A DNA stretch of 47,341 nt from a bacterium (GCA_024228115.1 JAAETT010000077.1:1-47341); one strand, 5' to 3'; counted from the stretch's first letter, positions 18,304 through 26,856 are shown. Notes: generated from the letters alone by a model not told the origin. Program-made: numbers and translations.

Positions 18304-19878
18304 ATGCTACTGCCCTGGAGTCACGAATCGACGGAGTTGCGCCGTCGTCCCTGGATCACGCTCACCCTGATCGCGATTTGCGTGGTGGTCCTGGTCGGTA
18401 GCCAGAGCGACCCGGCTGTCCAGCAGTTCGATCGGACACTCGGCGAGGCCCATGATTTCTGGCAGAGCCATCCCTACCTGGAGCCGGGTGAGCTGCTGGC
18501 CTCCCATTTCGGCGATGACGGCGCCGATGCACGGATGGAGTTCCGTGCCGACCTCAAGGCGGGCCGCGTTCCGATCCCGGTCTCTGCGGTCGAGGCGGAG
18601 CAGCGCGATCTCGATGTGCTCACTGCGCACGCGGAGGCCGCCCTCGAGCGCCACGTCTGGTATCGCTTCGGACTGGTGCCGACGGCGATCCGATGGCAGG
18701 GCGTGCTGGGACATATGTTCCTGCACGCAGGCTGGGCCCACCTGCTCGGGAATCTGCTCTTTCTCTTCCTGACCGGGCCGTTCATCGAGGATCGCTGGGG
18801 TCGCTCCGTGTTCCTGATGTTCTATCTCGGTGCCGGGGCGACGGCTGGGCTGGTCTTCGCCTTCCAGAGCCCGGAGATGACGAGCCCGTTGGTGGGGGCG
18901 TCGGGTGCGATCGCAGGCGCCATGGGCGCATTCCTCGTCTTGTTCGCGACGGTCCGCATCAAATTCGCCTATTGGCTGGGCTTCTTCTGGGGGACGTTCG
19001 CAGCACCGGCCTGGTTGCTGCTGCCGCTCTGGTTTGCCGGCGAGCTGGCGACCGCACGCCTGATGGACGTCGCAGGGGCGAGTGACGGAGTGGCCTACTG
19101 GGCGCACGTCGGGGGCTTTGGCTTCGGCGTGTTGTTCGCTGCTCTGATGCGGCTCTGCGGTGTCGATGCCTGGATGCAAGCACGCACGGAAAGACGGGTC
19201 GCCAAGAAAGCAGAGGTGTCAGAGCCCCCGGCCGATGCACTTCCGAACAGCCTGGCACCCAAAGCTCCCGCTGCCGCCTCTCTGGGCCGCCTCTGGACCG
19301 CGGTTGCAAAGGTCGATCGGTCTTCCGCACTCCGCGAGTGGGCTGAGGTGGTGAAGACGGGACCGGCTGTCGTGGGTGGCGATGCGGATGTGACGTTGCG
19401 TCTCGCCGGCTGGCTGGCTGCGACGGGTCAACAGGCGGCGGCCTGTAGCATGCTGGCAGAGCTTCTCCCGCGAAGCGACGCCGTGGTCGCTGCCCGCATC
19501 GCCGGAGCCGTCCGTCGCATCGATCCGAAGCTGGCCGCCCGCGCGCTGCAACAAGCTAGCGCGGGGGCCTCGCCGGATTCCGGTCCGACGACGATCGGGA
19601 AGGTCGCGTTGGCTCAGCGCCCTGTCGCCGGAGCTGCGGTGCCGCCCGCAACCGCCGAAGCATCCTCTCCCGTCGATCCCCCGGCTCCGCCCAAGCAGGT
19701 CGACGAAGAGGATCTGGATCTCTTCGAGACCGATGCGGTCGATCTCAGCAAGGACGATGAGGCCTGGGCCGAGGCCGACCTGGATGTCGATCTCGGAGCG
19801 CCCGGAAGCCACGCTGGCGAATCCGGCGACGAAGCCGAGTTATTCGATTCCGACGCTTTCGATTTCTCCGAGGAATAG
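18304..19878 (+). CDS. Rhomboid-family intramembrane serine protease with long acidic tail
   Basis: This is a 524-residue membrane protein. The rhomboid core (about 15-285) has HAGWAHLLGN (141-150), the catalytic serine S200 in GASGA, and the catalytic histidine H268 in AHVGG. An extra loop of about 80 residues lies between helix 1 and the core (32-118). Residues 290-524 form a long cytosolic extension. It begins helical (LWTAVAKVDRSSALREWAEVV) and ends as a low-complexity acidic tail (DEEDLDLFETDAVDL... to FSEE). Rhomboids cut transmembrane substrates within the membrane; the substrate is unknown. A hairpin follows the gene, before the PafA/Dop-like gene. Confidence 0.88.
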   Translation: MLLPWSHESTELRRRPWITLTLIAICVVVLVGSQSDPAVQQFDRTLGEAHDFWQSHPYLEPGELLASHFGDDGADARMEFRADLKAGRVPIPVSAVEAEQRDLDVLTAHAEAALERHVWYRFGLVPTAIRWQGVLGHMFLHAGWAHLLGNLLFLFLTGPFIEDRWGRSVFLMFYLGAGATAGLVFAFQSPEMTSPLVGASGAIAGAMGAFLVLFATVRIKFAYWLGFFWGTFAAPAWLLLPLWFAGELATARLMDVAGASDGVAYWAHVGGFGFGVLFAALMRLCGVDAWMQARTERRVAKKAEVSEPPADALPNSLAPKAPAAASLGRLWTAVAKVDRSSALREWAEVVKTGPAVVGGDADVTLRLAGWLAATGQQAAACSMLAELLPRSDAVVAARIAGAVRRIDPKLAARALQQASAGASPDSGPTTIGKVALAQRPVAGAAVPPATAEASSPVDPPAPPKQVDEEDLDLFETDAVDLSKDDEAWAEADLDVDLGAPGSHAGESGDEAELFDSDAFDFSEE

Positions 19879-19907
19879 CGAGCGCAGCGGGTACCCGAAG
19901 GGTGGGT

Positions 19908-19936
19908 CGGCCGGGCGGTGTCAGGAATCCCGGCCG
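19908..19936 (+). terminator. Terminator hairpin between rhomboid and PafA/Dop-like genes
   Basis: Perfect 8-bp arms CGGCCGGG (19908-19915) and CCCGGCCG (19929-19936) enclose a 13-base loop, 29 bases after the rhomboid stop. It argues for separate transcription of the next gene. No T-run is present. Confidence 0.5.
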
Positions 19937-20005
19937 GATCGAAGCGGGCTTTGTGGGCCTGCTGCGAAGCAAACCGAATGGCTTTCTCGCTAATCTGATC
20001 CGTCC

Positions 20006-21868
20006 ATGCGTGAACGGGTCTTCGGAATCGAGACGGAGTACGCGGTCGTCTATTTCCCGGCCCGCGGCGAGGAAGGGCGTCCGACGAACCTGTCCTTGTA
20101 TCCGCTCTTCGAGGGGCAGTTGGCCTTGCGGGTTCCCAGTGTGCCGCGGACGCTCTCGCTGCTGCGGGCCAAGCCCGGACGCTTCCTGGCCAATGGCATG
20201 TCCTTCCACTACGAAGCCACGCCTCACGCCTTCGAACACGGACTCCTCGAGATTGCGAGTCCGGAGTGCCGGGATCCCTTCAGCTTGTTGGCCCACGAGC
20301 GAGCCAAGGACGAACTGGTCGAGGCGCTTCGGATCGATGTGAATCGTGATCTTCGGGAGCGGGGTTGGCGCGGCGAGGTGCGGATCTTCAAGAGCAACGT
20401 CGACGCCCACGGCCATACGTTCGGCTCCCATGAGAGCTATTGGATCGACGATCCCCTGCCCGCCCTGAACCGGCTGGCATTGGCCCCGCTCTGGCTGTTG
20501 CTTTGGTTGGCGACTCTGCCCTCGTTGCTCTGGCTCGTGGGCGTGAGTCTGATGATGTTGTCGGCTCCGCTGCTACTGCTCCTGCTGCCTCTTCTGGCGA
20601 GCGGCATCCGTCTGGCCGCACGTGCCATGCGGGGCGTCTGGCCCGATGTGGCGCAAGCCTGGCGGCGCGCGGCCTACCGTCTGTCATCCGTACCGATTCG
20701 AATGGCGGCCCGTCTTCAGGCCGATCCCGGGCTTCTTGCGCGGCATCTCGCCTGGATCGATTGGCCGATCCGACCCTTCATGCACCTGCACGCTGCGTTC
20801 GCGCGCCGGTTCTTCTTCCGGCCCACCATTCGGGGAGCCATGGCTCACCTGGTGACACGCACGCTCTATTGCGGCGCCGGGCGCCTCGTCTTCGATGGCC
20901 AGAATCCCTTGCATTGCAGTCAGCGTGCGGAGTTCATGCGCGTGCCGGCCCACATCTTCACCCATGGTGAGCACCGCCCGCTGGTCGAGCTGCGCGATCT
21001 GTTCTTTCGCCCGTGGAGTGCCTTTGGTCGCTATCGGAGGTTGCACCTCATGTTGGCCGACGCCACGCAATGCGATCAGGCGAGTCTTCTCCGGATCGGA
21101 ACCACGGCGCTCGTGCTCGAAGCCATCGAATCCCTTCCCGAGGCGCCCTGGCCCGAGCTGGTCGATCCCGTGGCCGGCTTGCGCGCTCTGAGCCGCGATG
21201 CAGACGCGATGCTTCGGCTTCGCGATGGAACGAAGGCGAACGCGCTCGAGATCCAACGACAAGTGTTGCAGCACGTTCGTGAGCGCGTGCCGGGGATCAC
21301 CGAAGACTGGAAACGTGACGTGCTCGCCCTCTGGAAGGAAACGCTCGATCAATGGGAGCGCGACCCTGACGCCCTGGCGGATCGGGTCGATTGGATTGCC
21401 AAGCGCAGCCTGCTGCGACGCGACTGCGCCTCCGTCGAGGATTGGAAGCGCCTCGCCACTCAGGGAAGGCATCTGCTCGCCGCCGGCGCTTGCGACGGTG
21501 AAGAGGAGAGGCTGCGGCAGCTGGTCTTTCGAATGCTGCGCACGGACCTCCGCTACCATGACCTCGGGCCGCGCGGCGGGCACCGGCGGTTGCGCGGCCG
21601 TGGTCGGGTACGCGAATGGGTGGAGGCGGACGCCGTTACCCGCGCGCACGCCCATCCGCCCGCGGACACGCGGGCCCACGCCCGCGGGCTCGCCATCCGA
21701 GAAGCGCTGGCGGCTTCCGTGCCGGGAGCGGCCACCTGGCATCGGGTACGTGTCGGTCTCTGGGATTGGCGTTGGCTCCTCGACCCGTTGTCCCCAGGCC
21801 CGGGCGTCAGTCTTCTCGGCAAGCGTCGACGAAACCACGGAAGAGTCGGGACCGATTCGTCCCCCTGA
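20006..21868 (+). CDS. PafA/Dop (Pup ligase/deamidase superfamily) homologue with membrane insertion
   Basis: This 620-residue carboxylate-amine ligase matches PafA/Dop along most of its length. GIETEY (7-12) holds the metal-binding Glu pair, and FKSNVDAHGHTFGSHESY (128-145) is close to PafA FKNNTDSAGNSYGCHENY. TRTLYCGAGRLVFDG (284-298), LHCSQRAEFM (302-311), YRRLHLMLADATQ, LLRIGTTALVLEAIE (361-375), LRTDLRYHDL (511-520) and HPPADTRAHARG (550-561) follow. PafA joins the C-terminal Glu of Pup to lysines; Dop removes or deamidates Pup. Between 151 and 281, where PafA has about 15 residues, there is a roughly 125-residue insertion with two hydrophobic stretches (159-180, 181-203), probably a membrane hairpin. 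The catalytic Asp cannot be placed with certainty; E70 or E77 lie near. No Shine-Dalgarno is visible. No Pup, Mpa/ARC or proteasome gene is in the window, so the substrate is unknown. Confidence 0.88.
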   Translation: MRERVFGIETEYAVVYFPARGEEGRPTNLSLYPLFEGQLALRVPSVPRTLSLLRAKPGRFLANGMSFHYEATPHAFEHGLLEIASPECRDPFSLLAHERAKDELVEALRIDVNRDLRERGWRGEVRIFKSNVDAHGHTFGSHESYWIDDPLPALNRLALAPLWLLLWLATLPSLLWLVGVSLMMLSAPLLLLLLPLLASGIRLAARAMRGVWPDVAQAWRRAAYRLSSVPIRMAARLQADPGLLARHLAWIDWPIRPFMHLHAAFARRFFFRPTIRGAMAHLVTRTLYCGAGRLVFDGQNPLHCSQRAEFMRVPAHIFTHGEHRPLVELRDLFFRPWSAFGRYRRLHLMLADATQCDQASLLRIGTTALVLEAIESLPEAPWPELVDPVAGLRALSRDADAMLRLRDGTKANALEIQRQVLQHVRERVPGITEDWKRDVLALWKETLDQWERDPDALADRVDWIAKRSLLRRDCASVEDWKRLATQGRHLLAAGACDGEEERLRQLVFRMLRTDLRYHDLGPRGGHRRLRGRGRVREWVEADAVTRAHAHPPADTRAHARGLAIREALAASVPGAATWHRVRVGLWDWRWLLDPLSPGPGVSLLGKRRRNHGRVGTDSSP

Positions 21869-22511
21869 GCTTCTCCGGATGCCACTGCACCCCGAGCCGG
21901 AGCAGCGGGCCTTCTGCCTCGATCGCTTCGATGATCCCATCCGGCGCATGAGCCGCGACCCGGTAGCCCTCACCGGGCTCGGCTACGGCCTGATGGTGCA
22001 GGCTGTTGACTTCGGCCGGTGCGTCGCCGAGCCACCGTGCGAGCTGGGTGCCGGCCTGAAGCGTGATGCCGTGGCGGCCGTCCCGCTCGTCGAGCCGGTG
22101 GGCTCCTGCGTCTGGCCGGTCGACCGGAATGTGATGATGCAGTCTGCCACCCGCTCCAAGCGCCATCAGCTGCATGCCGTAGCAGATGCCGAGTACCGGC
22201 AGGCCGCGCTCCAACGCTGCTGCCAGGAGTGCGGAGTCGAAGGCTCTTTGCTCGGGTTCGACCAGGCTGAATCGAATCTCGGCCGGGTAGGGCTGGGCCG
22301 GCGGGAAATCGTCGCCGCCCGGGAGCAAAAGGCCGTCGATCCCCTCCAGTGCGGCTTCCGGCGAGGCCGGCAGCGGTAGGTAGCATGGCGTGCCTTCCGC
22401 CTCGGCCACGGCCACGGCGTAGGCTTCGTCGATGTAGTGGTAGCGACGGCCGGGCCGGATTTGATCCGCTGCGTCGAGACAGAGCGGGATACCGATGCGC
22501 GGCTGGGCCAT
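21807..22511 (-). CDS. Gamma-glutamyl-gamma-aminobutyrate hydrolase-like class I amidotransferase (PuuD/peptidase C26)
   Basis: This 234-residue class I glutamine-amidotransferase fold hydrolase has nucleophile C110 in GICYGMQ, catalytic H211 and E213 in VQWHPEK, and the PuuD-type LLLPGGDDFPP loop (61-71). NSLHHQAV is also typical of the family. PuuD-type enzymes cleave gamma-glutamyl amide bonds, for example gamma-Glu-GABA. The 3' end overlaps the 3' end of the PafA/Dop-like gene by 62 bases on the other strand. It is divergent from the peroxiredoxin gene (63-base gap). The true substrate is not shown. Confidence 0.88.
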   Translation of the reverse strand: MAQPRIGIPLCLDAADQIRPGRRYHYIDEAYAVAVAEAEGTPCYLPLPASPEAALEGIDGLLLPGGDDFPPAQPYPAEIRFSLVEPEQRAFDSALLAAALERGLPVLGICYGMQLMALGAGGRLHHHIPVDRPDAGAHRLDERDGRHGITLQAGTQLARWLGDAPAEVNSLHHQAVAEPGEGYRVAAHAPDGIIEAIEAEGPLLRLGVQWHPEKLRGTNRSRLFRGFVDACRED

Positions 22512-22573
22512 GGGGCCAGACTAGCCGAGAGACCTGTGCGAACATCCCGCCTTCCGGAACAAGGAGGATCGCC

Positions 22574-23056
22574 GTGGCCATCCAGGTGGGCGACCAGCTT
22601 CCCTCGCTGAAGCTCAAGATCGTGACGTCCGCCGGCCCGGCCGATGCCACGACGGAGGAACTCTTTTCCGGCAAGAAGGTCGTATTGTTCGGTGTGCCAG
22701 GAGCCTTCACCCTGGTCTGCTCTTCCCAGCACCTGCCTGGCTACATTCGCAACGCCGGGGCCCTGCGGGCCAAGGGTGTCGACCGCATCCTGTGCTTGTC
22801 GGTGAACGATGTCTTCGTGATGGAGGCCTGGGCTCGAGACCGGGGTGCGAGCGACGCCGTTACGCTGGTCGCGGACGGCTCGGCAGAGTTCACCCGCGCT
22901 GTGGGCCTGGACTTCGATGCCAGTAGCTTTGGCATGGGGACCCGCTCCCAGCGTTACGCGTTGGTGGCCGAAGATGGTGTGGTCACGCATCTGGGCATCG
23001 AGACCCCGATGAGGTTCGACGTTTCAAGCGTCGAGGCCATTCTCGCCGCCTTGTAA
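22574..23056 (+). CDS. Peroxiredoxin, Prx5-like
   Basis: This is a 160-residue thiol peroxidase of the AhpC/TSA-redoxin (Prx5) group. The peroxidatic cysteine is C49 in PGAFTLVCSSQHLPGY, which keeps the PxxxTxxC core although the usual second Pro-Thr is Leu-Val. Downstream, LCLSVNDVFVMEAWA and FTRAVGLDFDASSFGMGTRSQRYA are typical of Prx5. It reduces peroxides using thioredoxin- or glutathione-type donors in the cytosol. The start is GTG at 22574 with AAGGAGG upstream; no ATG is available. Confidence 0.9.
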   Translation: MAIQVGDQLPSLKLKIVTSAGPADATTEELFSGKKVVLFGVPGAFTLVCSSQHLPGYIRNAGALRAKGVDRILCLSVNDVFVMEAWARDRGASDAVTLVADGSAEFTRAVGLDFDASSFGMGTRSQRYALVAEDGVVTHLGIETPMRFDVSSVEAILAAL

Positions 23057-23105
23057 GAAAGGCCTCGACCGCCGGGCACCGAAGACTGCGGGCCAAGGAG
23101 ATGCC

Positions 23106-23486
23106 ATGACAGAACTAGGCGACGAACGCTACGTGAGCCTCGGCACCTTTCGGAAATCCGGAGTCGAGGTTCGGACAGCCGTGTGGATTGCGCAGAGCAC
23201 GACGGGGGAGGTCCTCTACGTCTATACCAACCGGACATCGGGCAAGGTGAAGCGCATCCGGAATGGTGCGCGGGTACGCCTCGCGCCGTGCACCGCTTCC
23301 GGGCGTGTCACTGGAGACTGGACCGAAGCCAAGGCCCGCATGCTCGAGACTCCGAACGAGCGCGACCTGGGGCTCGAGGCGATCATTCGGAAGTACGGAT
23401 TGCAGATGCGGCTGGCTCTCCTCGCCTCGCGACTCTCGGGACGCTACGCCGACCGGGCCGTCATCGAAATCCAGGTGGGCGCTTAG
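23106..23486 (+). CDS. PPOX-class F420-dependent oxidoreductase
   Basis: This 126-residue split-barrel protein resembles the Rv2061-like subgroup of F420-binding PPOX proteins. Key stretches are YVSLGTFRKSGVEVRTAVWIA, VLYVYTNRTSGKVKRIRNGARVRLAPC and GRVTGDWTEAKARML, with the KYGLQMRL helix near the end. Members bind F420, FMN or heme and reduce small molecules; the cofactor is inferred. The ATG has AAGGAG at about 7 bases. It follows the peroxiredoxin gene by 49 bases and probably shares its transcript. Confidence 0.85.
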   Translation: MTELGDERYVSLGTFRKSGVEVRTAVWIAQSTTGEVLYVYTNRTSGKVKRIRNGARVRLAPCTASGRVTGDWTEAKARMLETPNERDLGLEAIIRKYGLQMRLALLASRLSGRYADRAVIEIQVGA

Positions 23487-23499
23487 GGGCGCAGACGGC

Positions 23500-23520
23500 C
23501 CGTGACCGGATCGGTCACGG
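23500..23520 (+). terminator. Hairpin before the addB-like gene
   Basis: Perfect 8-bp arms CCGTGACC (23500-23507) and GGTCACGG (23513-23520) have a 5-base loop, then TTAC. It sits 13 bases after the PPOX stop and 14 bases before the GTG start of the next gene. It may end the peroxiredoxin transcript or attenuate the addB-like gene. Confidence 0.5.
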
Positions 23521-23534
23521 TTACGCAGTAGCCT

Positions 23535-26500
23535 GTGGACATCACGGGGGTAGGGTTGGGCGACTCGTTCGAGGCGGAGGCGGTACCGCGGACACCGGCC
23601 GCGCACATCGTATCGGCCGGGGAGGTCGTTGCGGCGCCTAGCGCACGCGCGGCCGAAGATCGGCTCGTGGTCGAGGTCGTGAGCCGAGCCGACGCCGCCG
23701 TTCGTACGCCCGGTGGTTTGCTGCGGCACATACGGGTGATCGTGCCCTCGGCCAGTCTTCGCCAGCATTTTTCTGCCCGGCTCGCCCAGGAGCGGCCGGC
23801 ACTCCTCGGAGTGGTGGTCCAGACGCTCGCCTCGGTCGCCCAGCAGTTGGCGAACTCGGGCCGGGGCGAGGCCCCCGTGGCGGATGGCGATCTGCTGTTT
23901 CCGGTGCTGGTGCAACGCGCTGCGGCTGAAGAGCCAGAACTGCTGCGCGAGCTGCGTGAGCCGTCCGAGGGTGATGGCGCGTTGGTCGGGGTCGTGCGGG
24001 ACTTGCTCGATGCGGCTTTTCTTCGGCCTCATGAGGAAGGTATTGGGGAGCGGTTGGCAGAGGTCTCGACCGGCCGCGTGCGCGCACGGGCCGAGGCCGT
24101 CGTGCGGGTTGCACGGCGGGTGCTCGTGGCCTGCGAAAACGGCGGGCTGAGGCCGCGATCGGCGGTCTTCCTCCAGGCAACCGAGAGGCTCGAATCCGAA
24201 GGGCCGGCGGCATTGCCCTCGAGTGCAGTCTTCATCCATGGAGTCGCAGACGCGACCGGCGTCGCCAGCGAGTTGATCGTGGCGTTGGTGCGGGTTCTCG
24301 GGGCGCAGCTCTGGCTTCCCATGCCAGGGGATCCCGCACAATTCGTCGATCCCTCCCCCCCGGCCAGGCCGGGGCCTGGGCATCGTTTCACGGAGCGGCT
24401 GCGAGAACGCCTTGGCGAGCCTTCTTTCGTCGAAGAAGGCCCGGCCTCGGAATCAACGATCCTGAGCCTCCAGCGCGCCCAGGGCGCCAGCGCAGAAGTG
24501 CGAGCAGCTGCTGCGCGCATCCGAGGGCTGCTCGAGGCCGGTGCGATTCCCGAGCGCATCGGATTCGTCGCGCGGGATCTCGACGGGTACCGCTTGGCGA
24601 TCTCCCGCGAGTTTCGCGCGTTGGGCATTCCCTTCTCCGGTGGCCTGGGTTTCGCCACCCACGAGAGCCGCCGTGTGCGGGCCTTGTTGGGCCTGCTCTC
24701 CACGGGTGACGGGTGTGTCGTCGATCTCTGGCTCGATGCGACGGATCGTTTCCGCGGGGCCGAACTCGGCGATCTTCGGTTGGGCCTCCATGGTCTCGGC
24801 ATCGGGCGGCTACGCGATCTCGCCGCTCTCGATCTCGATGAGCGACTCGGCGAGCGCAAGGTTCTTCGATTGCCTTCGGTGCGCGGGATCGCCGACGATG
24901 AAGGATGGCTTCCCCCGCTCAACCCTGAGGCCTCGGCGCCGCCAGGCTCCAGGCGATTGAGACGGCGGACGGTCTCCCGGGAAGCGCTGGCCTGGGCGGT
25001 GGAAGCCGCCGGCGCCACGCTGCGCTGGCTCGAGTTGGCATTCGAGCCGCGCAGCTTGGAGGCACAGCTCGGCCGGATCCAGGAACTGCTCGCAGGTCCA
25101 CTTGGCTGGGGAGAGACGACGTCCGGTGCGAAGACGGTTGTGGCCGCCACCCGGGATCTGGTGGCACGGGTTCTCCCCGGATGGAACTTCGACGGGCCCG
25201 AGGTTGCGCTTCTGCTCGGCCGAATGCTCGAAGGCGCCGGCAAGGCAGAGTTGGGCGGTGCCGGCGCCGGCGTGCAGGTGTTGACCGCCATGGAAGCCCG
25301 GGGGCGGAGCTTCGATCTGCTCTTCCTGGTCGGCCTGAATCGCGATGTGTTCCCGCGTCCCGTCGGAGAAGACCCGCTCCTGCCGGATTCGCTCCGTCGG
25401 GCCCTCCTTCCTCTCTTGCCATCCATCCCGGTGAAGAGCCGCGGCTTCGATGAGGAGCGGCATCTGTTCGCCTGGTTGTGCTCGGCGGCACCGGAGGTCG
25501 TTCTCTCCTGGCAGGCGGTCAGTGAGGATGGCAAGGAGCGGGCACGGTCGCCGTTGGTCGAGCGCATCCTGATCGCGCACCCGACGCTGCCCGTACTGGA
25601 TGCGTTGGCACCCATCGAGGCGGAACTCAGCATCCGACCCCTCCAGGAGCATCTGCAATGGGCAGCACTCCGCGGCGGAATCGGGGCACAAGGAGCGCTC
25701 ATGTGCGCGCTCGATCCGGCGCGGGGTGCTGCGCGCATGGCGGTACTGGACGAACTCGAGGCGCGAGGCGAGCGCTGGCAACGGCCCGGTCCGTACTCAG
25801 GTTTTGTTGGAGCGGATGCCACACGCCTCCAGGGGCTGTACGTCACACGCCTCGAGGGTCTTGCGCGCTGTCCCTGGCAACATTTCCTGGAACGCAGCCT
25901 GGGCCTGGAAGCGGTGCCTGATGCGATCGCCGCGCTTCCCGATACGAGCCCGGCGCTGCTCGGAAACGTCGTTCACAATGTGCTGGAAGCCGTCGTCGCT
26001 CTTTCCGGTGTGCCGACGCGAGTGTCGCTGGCAGGTCAGCTGGCCGCTGAGCCACGATCCGTCGCCTGGCCGGCCCCTGCAGAGCTCGACGCCTTGTTGA
26101 AGAACGCAGCTCGCGAAGCGGCTTTGGACGAGGGCATCGTGCTGCCCGCCTTCGCCCATTTTCTGGCGCGCCGGGCCAGGCCGATCCTCGAACGGATCGC
26201 TGAACTCGAGACCCAGGGCGGTGTGCTGCCGGCTGTCATCGGTGCCGAACTGGAGGCATCGCTTTCAGTCACCGGGCCCGGCGGCGTCTCGGTCGAACTG
26301 GGATTTCGCGCTGACCGCGTCGATCGAGAAGAGCGGTCGCTCGTGTTGGTCGACTACAAGACGGGCAAGCCCTTCACCGATGCGAAGGGGGCTTCGACGC
26401 GGCAGCGACATCTGATCACTGGGATTCGTGAGGGCCGCCGCCTGCAGATCGCTGCCTACGCAGCGTTCGAGGCGGACAACCTCGCGACCGAGGGACGTCT

Positions 26501-26822
26501 GGTATTCGGCCAGCCGGAGGCAGAGGACGAACACGCTCAGGTGAACCTCGAATCCGGGAATTCGGAGGCGCGTGCGGCGTTCGATGAAGCCGTCGAGGTC
26601 CTGCTCGGCGCCCTCGGCTCTGGCGCGCTTCCGCCCAGGCTGTTGGATGCCAAGCTCACCGACGAAGCTGGGCAATGCGCGTATTGCGAGCTGAGCCAAG
26701 CCTGCACGCGGCGTGATAGCGGGGCCAGGCGTCGATTCGCTTCCTGGATTGCGAGCGACGGGGGATCGGAAGCCGAGCGCGCGGCTCGCGCAGTCTTCAA
26801 CCTCGCGATTGGCAAGGCATGA
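23535..26822 (+). CDS. addB: AddB-like PD-(D/E)XK nuclease, recombination repair
   Basis: This is a 1095-residue helicase-nuclease subunit. The C-terminal PD-(D/E)XK nuclease has the VDYKTGK motif with D940. Four cysteines in the AddB pattern, C779 (ARCPWQHFLERSLGL) and C1048/C1051/C1057 (CAYCELSQAC), should hold the [4Fe-4S] cluster that pins the nuclease ends together. The middle resembles a UvrD-like fold (GAGVQVLTAMEARGRSFDLLFLVGLNRDVFP). The N-terminal Walker A found in many AddB proteins is not visible. With AddA it would resect double-strand ends for RecA loading. The start is GTG at 23535 with no good ribosome site, so the first residues are uncertain. Confidence 0.85.
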   Translation: MDITGVGLGDSFEAEAVPRTPAAHIVSAGEVVAAPSARAAEDRLVVEVVSRADAAVRTPGGLLRHIRVIVPSASLRQHFSARLAQERPALLGVVVQTLASVAQQLANSGRGEAPVADGDLLFPVLVQRAAAEEPELLRELREPSEGDGALVGVVRDLLDAAFLRPHEEGIGERLAEVSTGRVRARAEAVVRVARRVLVACENGGLRPRSAVFLQATERLESEGPAALPSSAVFIHGVADATGVASELIVALVRVLGAQLWLPMPGDPAQFVDPSPPARPGPGHRFTERLRERLGEPSFVEEGPASESTILSLQRAQGASAEVRAAAARIRGLLEAGAIPERIGFVARDLDGYRLAISREFRALGIPFSGGLGFATHESRRVRALLGLLSTGDGCVVDLWLDATDRFRGAELGDLRLGLHGLGIGRLRDLAALDLDERLGERKVLRLPSVRGIADDEGWLPPLNPEASAPPGSRRLRRRTVSREALAWAVEAAGATLRWLELAFEPRSLEAQLGRIQELLAGPLGWGETTSGAKTVVAATRDLVARVLPGWNFDGPEVALLLGRMLEGAGKAELGGAGAGVQVLTAMEARGRSFDLLFLVGLNRDVFPRPVGEDPLLPDSLRRALLPLLPSIPVKSRGFDEERHLFAWLCSAAPEVVLSWQAVSEDGKERARSPLVERILIAHPTLPVLDALAPIEAELSIRPLQEHLQWAALRGGIGAQGALMCALDPARGAARMAVLDELEARGERWQRPGPYSGFVGADATRLQGLYVTRLEGLARCPWQHFLERSLGLEAVPDAIAALPDTSPALLGNVVHNVLEAVVALSGVPTRVSLAGQLAAEPRSVAWPAPAELDALLKNAAREAALDEGIVLPAFAHFLARRARPILERIAELETQGGVLPAVIGAELEASLSVTGPGGVSVELGFRADRVDREERSLVLVDYKTGKPFTDAKGASTRQRHLITGIREGRRLQIAAYAAFEADNLATEGRLVFGQPEAEDEHAQVNLESGNSEARAAFDEAVEVLLGALGSGALPPRLLDAKLTDEAGQCAYCELSQACTRRDSGARRRFASWIASDGGSEAERAARAVFNLAIGKA

Positions 26823-26856
26823 GCCGGTCCATGGACGCGTACCGGGGCAAGCTGCG

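Noticed and set aside
19879-22573. A Pup or UBact-like short gene near the PafA/Dop-like gene
   Set aside because: I looked for short frames ending in GGE/GGQ around the gene and found none. Absence from the window says nothing about the rest of the genome.
22574-23056. Loss of function in the peroxiredoxin (TLVC instead of TPTC)
   Set aside because: The PxxxTxxC core with Pro, Thr and peroxidatic Cys is retained, so it is probably active.
26713-26856. Longer addA-like frame starting at 26713
   Set aside because: It overlaps the addB-like 3' end; similarity begins at MTSRADDRRA.
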